Assembly (NCBI GenBank): GCA_002633005.1
Contig: NMRA01000192.1
Span: forward strand, 62,001-126,000
Direction: 5' to 3'
DNA length: 64,000 nucleotides
From: Phoronis australis
Taxonomy: Eukaryota; Phoronida; Phoronidae
This document shows positions 45,760 through 56,832 of this stretch, piece after piece. A model generated the notes under the pieces. The model had not been told where the DNA came from, ran no database searches, and worked only from the letters and a program-made list of their open reading frames with translations. Each line of letters starts with the position of its first letter. The first letter of the stretch is position 1. Both the position numbers and the translations under genes were made by a program.

Positions 45760-47260
45760 TCATAGATGTTTCCTATCAGTTTTCATATCTAATGTGTTAC
45801 AGTCTGATAATGTAATATATTGGGTGCAAAACAGGACCACTAAGGTACATATGTACAACTCGAGTTTATTTTCAAGATGGGTGAGCATAGCACCAATACC
45901 ATAAGGTGAGGCATCACAACACATCACTACTGGCTTTTGCAAATCGTAGTGAAGCAATTCTTGAGGTGACTTCAGAGATTTCTTGTGTTGTTCAAATGCC
46001 TGTTTGTGTTTAGCAGTCCATTTAAAATAAACATTCTTTTGCAGTATCTCGTGTAGGGGAGGCAATATGGTTGTTAGATTTGGTACAAACCTGTCGTAAT
46101 AGTTGAGAAAACCCAAGAAACTTTTCAGTTCCGTAACACTAGTTGGTTGCGGTGCATCTCGGATTGCATGCATGCGATCAATTTTATGTCCGAGGTATAC
46201 TACCGCCGATTGCCCAAACATGCATTTATCACGTTTCAAGCGAAATCCTGCCTGACTGAACTGTTGCAATACCTGATCCAAGGCAAGGGCATGGGCAACC
46301 ACGTCCTCTCCCCATATCAAGATATCATCCAGATATAATGCAAACATTGGGGATTCCTTGAAGCACACCTTCAATTACACGTTGAAAAATGCCAGGGCAT
46401 GATGTAAAACCAAAAGGAAATCGGTTGTATTTAAACATACCACGGTGAGTGTAGATGGTCATTTATTTGGTAGACTCCTCATCAAGCGGTTGTATCTAAA
46501 CATACCACGGTGAGTGTAGATGGTCATTTATTTGTTAGACTCCTCATCAAACGGTATCTGCAAATATGCTTTGCTCAGGTTGAGCTTAGACAAAAATTTG
46601 ACATAAGCAAGTTTTGAATACAGATCGTCCAAGGTAGGTAGGGGCTAAGGATCTAGTAAACACTCCTTATTCACAGTCAGTAATCACTACAGATCTGAAC
46701 ATTGAGCATTCCCTTTCAATACTGGCAAAATGGGTGCAGCCCATTCAGAGTATTGTACAGGCTCAATTATATTCTCGGCAATAAGGTGATCTTACTCTTT
46801 GTCAACCTTGGCTTTCATGGCATAAGGTATGGTCATAATGGATCTGGGTTTGTAAAAACTTGGGGTGGCACTCAGTGGAACATTAATATGCCCTTTCACC
46901 TTTCACAAAGCCCAGTCCGTCCTTGAATAAATCCGAATAACGTGATGCTATCTCGGTCAGTGGGTCATTAGCCACTGAAAACAGTTCAAGCCAGTTCCTT
47001 CCGATAAGGCAAGGCCCATCACCCTTGATCACCACAGGAGGCAAATCATGTTTGGTTTTCGGGAACCACCACGACATCTACAACACCAGGAATAGATTCC
47101 TTGGTGTATATCTTGAGAGTAATGGTTGACTGGTTTAACTTTGTGGTGATTCTAGCATCCCAAGTGCTTTTGAACTGTTTCTCACTAGTAACAGTGACGG
47201 AGGCCCCGGTATCCAGTTCCATGGTAACGGTTTTACCGTTGACACGGACATAGTCTTATA
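45760..47260 (-). pseudogene. Gypsy-type pol remnant: protease, reverse transcriptase, start of RNase H
   Basis: On the minus strand, order as in Ty3/Gypsy pol: VNGKTVTMELDTGASVTV (aspartic protease, DTGA) near 47240-47190; GDGPCLIGRNWLE and RYSDLFKDGLG (47040-46890); reverse transcriptase with FALYLDDILIWGE near 46345; the GFLNYYDRFVPNL connection; and MCCDASPYGIGAMLTH, the start of RNase H (about 45920). The copy has stops, a 65-bp tandem duplication and no integrase. It sits upstream (in minus-strand sense) of the Copia gag. Confidence 0.85.
46422..46551. repeat. 65-bp tandem duplication inside the Gypsy reverse transcriptase
   Basis: CGGTTGTATTTAAACATACC at 46422 returns at 46487 with one change, and CGGT again at 46552. 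The 65-bp period breaks the reading frame. Confidence 0.95.
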
Positions 47261-50200
47261 AGGGCGTGGTTTACGTAATGATGGATTAAACCCACTTGAC
47301 ATGTTGCGGCATTTATTAAAACACCATCCTCAGATGCAAAACCAGTGGCCACCTTGCTAGGCCCAACATGTAATGATACACAGACACAGTCAGTTACAGG
47401 GTAGTTACTGTAAACTGCCAAGAAACATTGTTCCGCATATAAACATCGTTTGAACCTGACAATTGTTACGTCAAATGCAGATAAATTTTGATGTGATGAA
47501 TCGACTTGTGCATGCCTGAATAAATTGCTTTCAGTCTGTAGGTTGCAGTGTAAAATTAACGTGCTCTGTATTAGAAAGCTTAAACGTAAAAATGTTTTAA
47601 AGGTGGTGCTGTATGGGTCTTCAAGCGTAGATATTTCTGGTAAATGTGCGGCGTTGAGTTTTCACATTTTCTAGCTTTGTCTTTTTGTTATGTTGTAATA
47701 ATGTTTCTTAAAAAATGTCATTGTGAAGTCCGACAATATGTTATAGTTTTTATTGGATTATGTGAAATTTATACTCTAAATGTTTATAACTGATGAAGTT
47801 GGTTTGTTAATAATAAATATTTATTTCAATAATTTCACGTTGTCCTATTTATCATCTCTTTATCTTGCCATTAATATACAATAAATAACAAAATACAATG
47901 AACATGCTACTTAGTCCCTAATTCTTCCTATGATTCAAATACACCCAGACAGATTTGGTTGACTTTCAAAACCCCTTCCATATGAAGTGAAAAAACAGAA
48001 AAATTGTGACTGACCACGTCGGATGATAAGTAAGGGGTACCATCCTCTTGCCATCTAGCAGCCAAGTGACGTACATTAATGCATTTGCACACTGTACTCT
48101 TCCAAACTGAACCTTTTGGTAAAAAATTAAGTTGTAAAAGCGAACCCTTTGAAGGGAAATGATTGTGAAAACGCCACCAGCTCAGTGGCATGCCCAGTAT
48201 ACATCTTCTATGGGAGTGCCCCTAGTGCAAAACATTAACCTGAGAAAAACTGGAAATAACCAGACAGACTTGAAGATTTTTTAGTATTGATTAAACCTTA
48301 ACAATTCGAGGCTACATGATTCTAAATCTGGTTTGACAATCACTGTGTACTGGCAAGATTTTTCGTTACAATTAAACAGCATCAAAACACAGAGATTCTA
48401 TTTCTTTAGCCAATCGTGATGGATCCCTCTGCTACCAGAGGAAAACTTGTGTGCGGCTGAGGTTATTTCAAAAAAATACAAGATTTCGGTGGGGTAGAGG
48501 AGGCTTTGCCTCCTATTGAAAATTTGTAGCGAGACTACAGATATAGAATTGATTTTCCTGTCTTGGAATCAATTTGTTAAGACCAGTAAGTTACACACAG
48601 ACCCTTAAACCCAAATAGCTAAGCAGCACATCCACAAACAAACAAAACCAACCACGACATCAAATCAGTGTACACCTAGTCTATCCAACATTTACATCAT
48701 CTAAATAAATATTTAATGCCACAAAACACTTCGGTCAGTTCCTGGTGATTTTTGATGTAACTAATACAAACTTTTGAAGTGGAATGCTTACAGCTAGAAA
48801 CTAGAGATTTTGGGTATGACGAACTGATGTTTTTGTTTGGGACATAAAAGTGTGAACTTATTAATATGATTCTCAACCTCCAAAGATATTTTTCCAAAAT
48901 CCAATGTTTGAAATGAAATCTTAATTTTTCGTTATTATGCATAACATTTTTTGAAAGTAACATGCTATTTGCATGCCAAACATGCGCTTTGTTTGGGACA
49001 ACTTCCACTGATTTCAATTACATGACACAATTATCTTTATCATCAGCTATTTTCAAGGAGTTACTACAACATGACCATCAGTGCTTTGTGGCTTTAACTG
49101 TTTCTATCAAAGTGTGAAAAACAAGTCTGCAATTTGCACAAACCTTCCACAATTCACCTAATTTTATGACATTTGACCACTGAAATCCCTCCCTTAATGA
49201 ATATGTTAGTACAAGCAAGTCTACAAAGGTAACAAACAATAGTTCTGTATCGTTTAGCAGCTGCAAATTAAACAAAGTGGCTATAAACCTGCCTTTCATC
49301 TCAAAAATCAATTTTTAACTTCAGACCACTTTCCGTTATTAAATTGGTCTCAATTTGCTCTTTATATAATTGAAGGTAATGAAGGCCTTCAAAAGAACTG
49401 ACAGTGTTTGAGATCAGGCTCTGCAAGTTGGCTTGTGCATGTCATTTTATGTCTTGAGCACGGCCTCTAGGTATAAAGAATTCTCAGTTCTTTGCAAAAG
49501 CCAGAAATCATTCTTATCTGAATAAAGAACAGGTCAATTGGTTTAAACAAAAAGTTTGCTTCTTCAACAGAACAAGGATTCAGAGCTGCTTTAAATGCTA
49601 CAGACTTTATAAGTTATTCTCTTAGTTCACAGAAATTAACAAGCATTTTACCTCGCTTTACTGGAGTGAATGCATCCTACTTTCCAATATTTGTCCATTG
49701 TGACGAATGAAAGTCATGATTCTACTGAACAAAAGTCATGAGACAAATAAAGGCATGGGGTCAGCTAAAGCAGCCGAAAGTCACATCACCAATGGCACAG
49801 AGTTTAAAAGAGAAATATCTCTACCATTCAGATTTGGAATCTGATGTTAACAACTTGACTGCTGCTCTTTTTCCACTTTGGTTTGAAGCAGACAACTCGG
49901 CGTAACCAAACCCTCGGCGATAATTAAACATGTCTTGAGTTCTATTCACTAATTCTTCAGTTATAAGACCTGACCATTTCATTTTCACAACTGAACAGCT
50001 TTCTCAAAAAACTTTCAACACAACAAAAATGACCTACACTGTCTTATGAACAATGCACTCAACTAGAAAATATGGAAAAAAATAATTGCGTCTGTAATTA
50101 CGTGGAAGCTCTATATTGGTAGTTTTTTAGACACTTTTAATTGAGGTCTAAATTAGGGCTACTTCGAAAGGAAGTTAATCTCAACAAGGGTGCACCGTGT

Positions 50201-50321
50201 TCATTGTGAGCTGCGTTTGTTGACTTGCTTGTATCACAATCAGAAAATTGCTATTTCAGACAGATGCTATTACAGGTAAATGGCCTGACCCTACAAAATG
50301 ACCTGCCCAAGACTACAAAAG
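47261..50321. other. Stretch without recognisable gene, 3' of B3GAT
   Basis: About 3 kb between the Gypsy remnant and the B3GAT stop. It is AT-rich. The open frames at 47928-48191 and 48697-49017 (minus) show no recognisable domain. Part of it is probably the 3' UTR of the glucuronosyltransferase gene. Confidence 0.45.
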
Positions 50322-53300
50322 TCAGACTTCTATGTGAGGATCTATAGTCTTGTTGACCTTAGCCATGCGTGGCACATTTTTCAAGTTTGGTTTCTCTGTT
50401 CTGGTGTGCCATACGAGAATCTGAAAAGAAAACACCATTTACCATAAAATCATGACATCTGATAAGTAATGCAAACATTTTACATTTCTAATGGAGCAAT
50501 GGTTACACATTACTTTCCTAAAAGCTTGGTGTCATGTCTTCATGCTGTGAAGACCTATGCTCAGTGAGTAAAAGAAATCCAATACGTGGGACACTTGCCT
50601 CACCGCCTTGTGAGGGAAAATCCTCCAGCTTCATTTTGCCAAAAACGTGAGCTATGAGCTGAGGTCAGTTACATTTGAGGCCCCTAGAACTCCTACACTG
50701 GCCGTAGCCATGCAGTGTGCTGTAGTGGTAAAATTAGAGGTAAGTAGGTGCCAAAAGTACACCGTATCACCTTACGCACTGAACGTAACTTACGGTGTGT
50801 TGGCGCTACGTCCAAATGCCAAAAGGTGGTTGGCTGCACCTATGTGCACCTACGCCCCACTACAGCACTGTAGCCATGGTGATACACTTGTTCTCAAGAT
50901 TCATTAAACCACTGGTTCAACTTACAGTAGAACACGACTTGGGTTCCAGATCATCCAACGTTGTAACTTTTGAAAGAAAAGACGTTTCCTGGTATCCTCT
51001 CTGAACATAAACATCAAACTTTGCGCTGGGATGTTCAAACAACAATTGCACATTGACCGCAAACCCAGCCATGTCTAGCGCGAATGGTCTGTTGGGTTTC
51101 CAGTAGGTAAACCATCCCACCACCTGAAAAAAGACAATTTAAATCAAACTGATTAAAAACTCCTGAAAAAAGTATATGGCTTATCAACTGGAATGATCAT
51201 TTCAGAAAATTATTCAGAAAACTTTCACTTATGAGTTGGAAACTAATGAACTGGAGAATTGCCATTAATGTTCTCCAATGACATGGAGACTGATCATCAG
51301 TGAAAATCTGTAGTGGTTGACATCTCTGTATAATGTTCGTTTTCTCAATTTCTTGGAAATTAGAAACAAAAAATGAAAAGCACACTCGTCTGAGTACCAC
51401 AAACATTCAGTTGTTAAAAGAAGTTTCAACATTTTCACTTTTAAATACTTGTCCACCCACATTTTATACATTCAAATTTTGCCCATGTTCCTAATATGAA
51501 CATACATCTACTGGAATTTCAAGAAAAAATTCACATGATTTGTTTACCTGTGACTAACAAATAGTGCATATTCTATATTCAGGCCATGTTTTGTTTGGCT
51601 CATGTGGAGTAGCCATGCACCAGTATAGGCCCTAACATAAATTAAATTAACCTCCACTCTAACTTGTCCCCCCACCCCCGATTTCTTTTCATGCTAGACT
51701 TTACGCCCACACCCGAATTTTTCAGTTTTCCAATTTAAATGCCAAGGGCGTTAACCTGGACATAAACGCTAGGCACACACACACGCACGCAAACACACAC
51801 ACACATACACAACCACATGCACATGCAGACACACAATGAACATACCCTGTCATGACGACAAATTGGAGCTTCATACGGTAAGCCTCCTACCAGACCAACA
51901 GGCCACACAGATACTGTCTGTGTAGATCGCATCTAAAATAAGGCAATTAAAATTATTGCGTTCATAATTCACAGCAAAGTACAGCAACAAGGTGAAACTA
52001 AAAAAACGTTCGACCACTCAAATCAGAGAAAAACACCTGAATTTATAAACCCAGAAACTTGCCAGTGAAGCAATAAAATGAATTTTGGCCCATAAATTGA
52101 TCCTGTAAAATTAGGAAATTGTGTATTATCAACCTCTGAATGAGTAACTTTTCAACACATTACTGTAGTGCCTAAAAACTCCAACTCTGGAACATGTATA
52201 TTTTGGTCAGCATTCGACACAATTGCTGCACCCAGTCTTGCTTATGTCTACTTCAAAACAAAGACACTACTTGATCAACATCGTACCACATGTATTCTTA
52301 GAACAATATTTGTGTCCTCCTTTAAAGGTCACTAATAGAGTCCTTCCGTATAGCTTTGCATGCGAGGTCAAATCACATGATAAGCTTCACAAGTCATAGT
52401 CATATTCTCGATTTCAACTGTACGAAAGTGCCAAAATTTAAAAGATATTTCCAAGAACGGAGATTCTGTTGGGTTCAAAACAAACTTAACAAACTTGATT
52501 TGTCCAATTGCTCCGCATTTCCTTAGCATCACGCACCCACACATATTTGCTATGAAGTTTATCCAACTTTCTCCTGTCACAGTTGCAGCCCAGAGCACAG
52601 CAATAATACTTCATTGGTATTTGGAAAGACGAATAGACTAATGCAGCCGAGAAAAAGCTTAAAAGCTTGTACAGAAATACGGCAACAACAAAGAACATGT
52701 GGAACTTCAATGACGTGAAAACGAGACTACAAAAGCGCTTGATGGATATTGTGACACTGTGGGTAAATACTGAGATTTGAGTGTTACAGTGTAATCCTGG
52801 ACAGTCTCACTGAATACACTTCTACACTTGCCACAATCGTAGCTTCACATGTATTTGTATGTCACTAAATATGGCCATGGTGGTCATAAATAAATGGTGA
52901 ATTTTGAGTTCCAGTGCAAGACCCTCAATCCCTCGATTTGGGGGCCGAATATTGGCCTTATACCCACCTGAAAAATATTGAAAAATCACGCGAAATTTCC
53001 CTCCCGACGGCCAAAAATTCCCCTCAATTAATTGAAAAATTGCCCTCGAGGTTCAAGTCACTTGTAACCCACTCAAGATGTTATTTTTAGCTACTTGAGG
53101 CAGAGCCTATGAGAACTTGCAATAGGGTGGGGTGTGCTACTGATGGTGATCGGGAGGTAGAATTTCCCTCTCACCTGAAAAATTCCCCTCTCAGAATGCA
53201 CAGGCACATTTCCTCTGGGATGAATGAAAGTCTTGCAATGTGTCTCCCACTCACAACTCCCCAAAACAACAACACCAGTCATTCCTTAAACATTAGTAAC

Positions 53301-56300
53301 TGTGTGTAATACAATTGTCTTAAATAATAACCGTACATGCTCAAATAGACGCAGGTCATAAGTGTTGTCATCGTCGGCAAAATACAACACTCCTTTCTGT
53401 GTTGTGGGATCAAAATGATCACGAATCCAACTCAGAGCTAAATTTCTTTGAAGTGTTCCACGTGGCTTTAACCAATTCGGATCCGTCTGTGTCATTTTAA
53501 CATCTGGAGGAGTCTGAACGTTTAAATGCGTATAAACAAGACCACTTTTTTTTAAGAATGTAGCCACAAGACCGGTCTTTGATGAAGCGTCTTCAACCAC
53601 AATCCAGTGTAACCGTTTCACATGAAGAAACGTTTGTGAAATCCTGGTCAGTTCAGCTTTCTGTACAGGTCTAGTGTGAGTAGGGGTTATGCAAAATATG
53701 ACTGGTGATTTGGCATCGGTGGCAAGTGGTAATAATCTTTCTTTCCTGAGAATGTTAAGCTCTCGGTGGCGAAGATCTGCCTCTTTCCGTTCAAGCGCTT
53801 GTTGCCACTCTTGCAAGCTGTTTTGATTAAACTGCATTTCTTGTCTGAGGTCAAGATATTTGAGTTCCTCATCTGAAGATGTTGTGCTGTCAAATAGTCC
53901 TACAACATTCAAATAAATTATATATCAGACCATGACTAAGCAATTTCCTGTGCAACAAAAAATAGAAATTGTTACCGTGGTAACCTTTTATTGAAGCAGC
54001 TATAAACCATGACAAAAACAAACTTTTTTCCCAAAACAAAGTTATTGCCTTCTTATTGCATGTCAGAATTGAAATTGGTTACTAACAGTAATTCACCTAG
54101 ACAAGTCACTATCTAGAACTTTCGATGTCTTTTCTGAAACGGTCATACCATCAAAAGAAACTTAACGAGTCTGGTAAGAAATAAGATATGGAACCATTTT
54201 AAATGATAAGTGAATGGTAATGGTCGAAATTAAAAGACAGCACTACAAACGGTGTAGTGAAAATGGCAAATGTAAAGATACACTACATGGATATTAAACT
54301 AAATATATCCAGAACTAGGGTGAGCAAACCAATATGGCGGAAATTCAGCAAGAGCGAAATTTTGCCATTTTTCATGATTTTCACAAGCTCATATCTATTA
54401 GCATACTAAGTGGTGGAAAAAGAAAAGTATGGCAATGAAATATTTAATTTTTCTTCTTTCTATTGATATCTATTACAAAAAATTTGGGCATTAATGAGTA
54501 TTTTTAAAAATTGAAGTAAAGCGAGCACTTCACAAATTTTTCACTCACCGGTAAATTCTTGTGACTTTCAGTAGGGGTCAAACTTTCAGCTGTTAAATGG
54601 CCATTACTGAACCGATTTTAATGATATTTATATCAAACTGTTTGCTACAAAATTCTGCTTTCAATCCTGAGTGTACACTTTTTATTTTTTTGACAAAAAT
54701 ATGAGAAAAAGTACTTTTTTTAATTTACGGCCTCGCCACTCTCTCACCTAGAAAAATCCTGAAAGTGTACACTCAATGTCATAATCACTTATCATGCCCT
54801 AATCCATTCCTGATCAAATTTTTTCACTTTATCTCACCATTTCCATTTAGGAACACTTCTAAACAGGTAACTTCAGTCATTTTTCAAGAACCATGTTGAC
54901 CTTTCCAGGGTTCAAACTAAACTCGAACCTGATTGGTCAAATGTATTCCACAGAGCCAGTCAAAACTTCTCTAAATTACAAAACGTGGTCCAAACCTGGT
55001 AAAACATTGTCATTAAAATAATATAGAATACTTTTAAAATTTAATTTACTTCAATTTTGGGAATAGAGTCATTTTTTTCTATTTTCTTCAAAAATATTTT
55101 TTGTTACACTTTTACTACCTCGTGGGGGCGCTGTGATCAGTTTCATTTTTAGAAAATTACATATTTCACCAAAATAAATGTTCAGTCAATGCTGCAGTGC
55201 ATCAAAACAGTTTAGAATACAAATATGCTCTTTTTGGATAGTCACCAACACAACACCTCTCAGTTTCTATATTATTTGATAGGAATGAAATTGATTTAAA
55301 ATTCGTTGAAATTTTAGGGTCCAATTTAATTTTGTTTAATTAAAAATGCATATTACCATTTTTTGTCATTTGGTGTGCAACTTAAGATTGTGAAAACATT
55401 GCTCTTACTTGGGAAAAAAGATTAATTTGTATAACCTCACTGGTTCTTAAGTAAATAACAAAATACTCTGAAAAAGACTAGTTTTCTGGTTTTTGCTCAT
55501 TTTGAATTCATTTGTTATGCAAATTTCATTTTTTAGAATTATTTCAAAATCTTTTGGAGTAAAACAAACATGTTCACTAAGCAATAATAATTCTTGAAGT
55601 GTTTTGTCATTTTCAAGGTAATAAGTTGCTCTCTTTTTAAAACATCACTTGTTAAACTTGGCTTCAGGGGCAAAAATGTCCTGTCACAAGCCGAAAAAAA
55701 ACTAAGTCGATGGTGAATTTTTCAATTTTTGTTGTTCTAGTTCGTGCAACATATAATAATTTGTGGTTTGATGTTGATGCCATGTTGTTAACCTACTTGC
55801 AAAGGACTCTGCATCTCGTTTTAAGAACACTGTGAGCTATTGGATTCCCAAATATAGTTGTCTAAACTTGCCATTTTCTGTGGCCTGAAATTTCCGGGTG
55901 CCGTTTGCTGAAAAAAAGGCCATTTTTGAGGCTCTAAAATTCAAATAACTCGAGAACCGCTGAACCGATTTGAAAAATTCAAAAAGTTGTATAAACGGCA
56001 TGTCTAAAGCTATTATTTAACACTCTTTTCAAGTGTTTCTAATGAAATTTGTATTTGGGTTTGCTCACCCTACCAGAACAAAACTGAGCAGTTATCTATG
56101 TTTGCACTATGTAAAAAAGTAAAAAAATGAGATAATGATTCATTGTATAGCCCATACTGGATGCTCAGTGACATATGCAGATCAAATTTGACCAAATATT
56201 CAATGAAATCCACAACGTTTGGAGTAGCTCCACGAGATAACAAAAAGGCAAAGCCATAATGGCATAATGCCTTAATGGCCATGTGGCACAGAAAGGTTTT

Positions 56301-56429
56301 TTCCCACGAAAGAAAACCAAGAAGAGGCCGGCAGACAGACTAACCGTGTTTAACTGCAAGTGTGACAATTATGACCACTGTTAAGATTCCAAACAATACC
56401 ACACGACTTCGAAGTCGCACTGCTGGCAT
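50322..56429 (-). CDS. B3GAT: Beta-1,3-glucuronosyltransferase of the B3GAT (GlcAT) family; five exons
   Basis: A type II Golgi enzyme moving glucuronic acid from UDP-GlcA to terminal galactose, in the glycosaminoglycan linker (B3GAT3) or the HNK-1 epitope (B3GAT1/2) (family knowledge). Exons: 56345-56429, 53337-53899, 51846-51932, 50926-51123 and 50322-50420; phases agree, 343 residues. Short cytosolic tail MPAVRLRSR, a membrane anchor at about 10-26, a helical stem, then the GT43 catalytic domain from about residue 90: TPTHTRPVQKAELTR, LHWIVVEDA, GTLQRNLAL, ADDDNTY with the metal-binding DDD at 204-206, WPVGLVGGL, PFALDMAGFAVN, RGYQETSFL with the likely catalytic base Glu291, and VWHTRTEKP with His316. 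The vertebrate N-C-T sequon before the last block is absent. WPVGLVGGL and the DPHIEV end lean to B3GAT3, other blocks to B3GAT1, so the subtype is open. Confidence 0.93.
51768..51836. repeat. Imperfect CA microsatellite
   Basis: A run of CA dinucleotides with CG, AA and TA interruptions, immediately 3' of the third B3GAT exon on the minus strand (a GT run just after its donor). Confidence 0.95.
52486..52710 (-). pseudogene. Possible degenerate THAP-like zinc-finger fragment in a B3GAT intron
   Basis: The frame contains KYYCCALGCNCDRRKLDKLHSK, reminiscent of the N-terminal C-x(2-4)-C start of THAP-type fingers in transposon-derived proteins. The rest of the finger is not recognisable. A weak call. 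Confidence 0.2.
54316..56072. mobile_element. 1757-bp non-autonomous DNA transposon with 7-bp target-site duplication
   Basis: Ends are perfect inverted complements: TAGGGTGAGCAAACC at 54316 and GGTTTGCTCACCCTA ending at 56072 (one extra C just inside the right arm). CCAGAAC directly precedes (54309-54315) and directly follows (56073-56079), a 7-bp target-site duplication. No open frame inside looks like a transposase. It lies in the first intron of the B3GAT gene. A TSD of 7 bp fits few superfamilies (P or Dada, or a shortened 8-bp hAT footprint). Confidence 0.9.
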
Positions 56430-56832
56430 ACTGGAGTAATCTAGTCATCAGAATGTCTTTATTTCTTCATTCTTTGTCATCTAAGGACTGATGCGGAAAA
56501 CCCGTGTTTACATTTTTTCTTCCTCCAGTCAAGGAGAGGTGCTTTTTCATAAATAAACAAAACGTTTCTACATTTGATACTTTTTATTCTTATTATTGTC
56601 AATTTTAAGTTTATAATATTAAACAACGCACTTTTATATTGTATGAAAATAATTTTTAATGATAATTTTATCAAAATTAATAATTGAATTTGAAAATAAA
56701 TTTCATTCATAAACCAAGTTAGTAAGTGTTTATGTAAATGTACCCAAAAAACAAATATTGCCGACTGTGGTATGTGAGGATCGTGTGAACTTCGGAAGTA
56801 CATCTCGCTGTTGTAGTTAAGATTTGCCTATT
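56430..56832. promoter_or_regulatory. Divergent promoter region between B3GAT and ATXN3
   Basis: The two start codons point away from each other with only 403 bp between them, so both 5' UTRs and core promoters must lie here or in unseen upstream exons. AT-rich in the middle (56560-56700) with no clear TATA box placed for either gene. Shared control is inference. Confidence 0.6.

Noticed and set aside
48697-49017. A 106-codon minus-strand open frame as a gene
   Set aside because: No domain, biased toward aromatic and Lys codons as expected for chance frames in AT-rich DNA.
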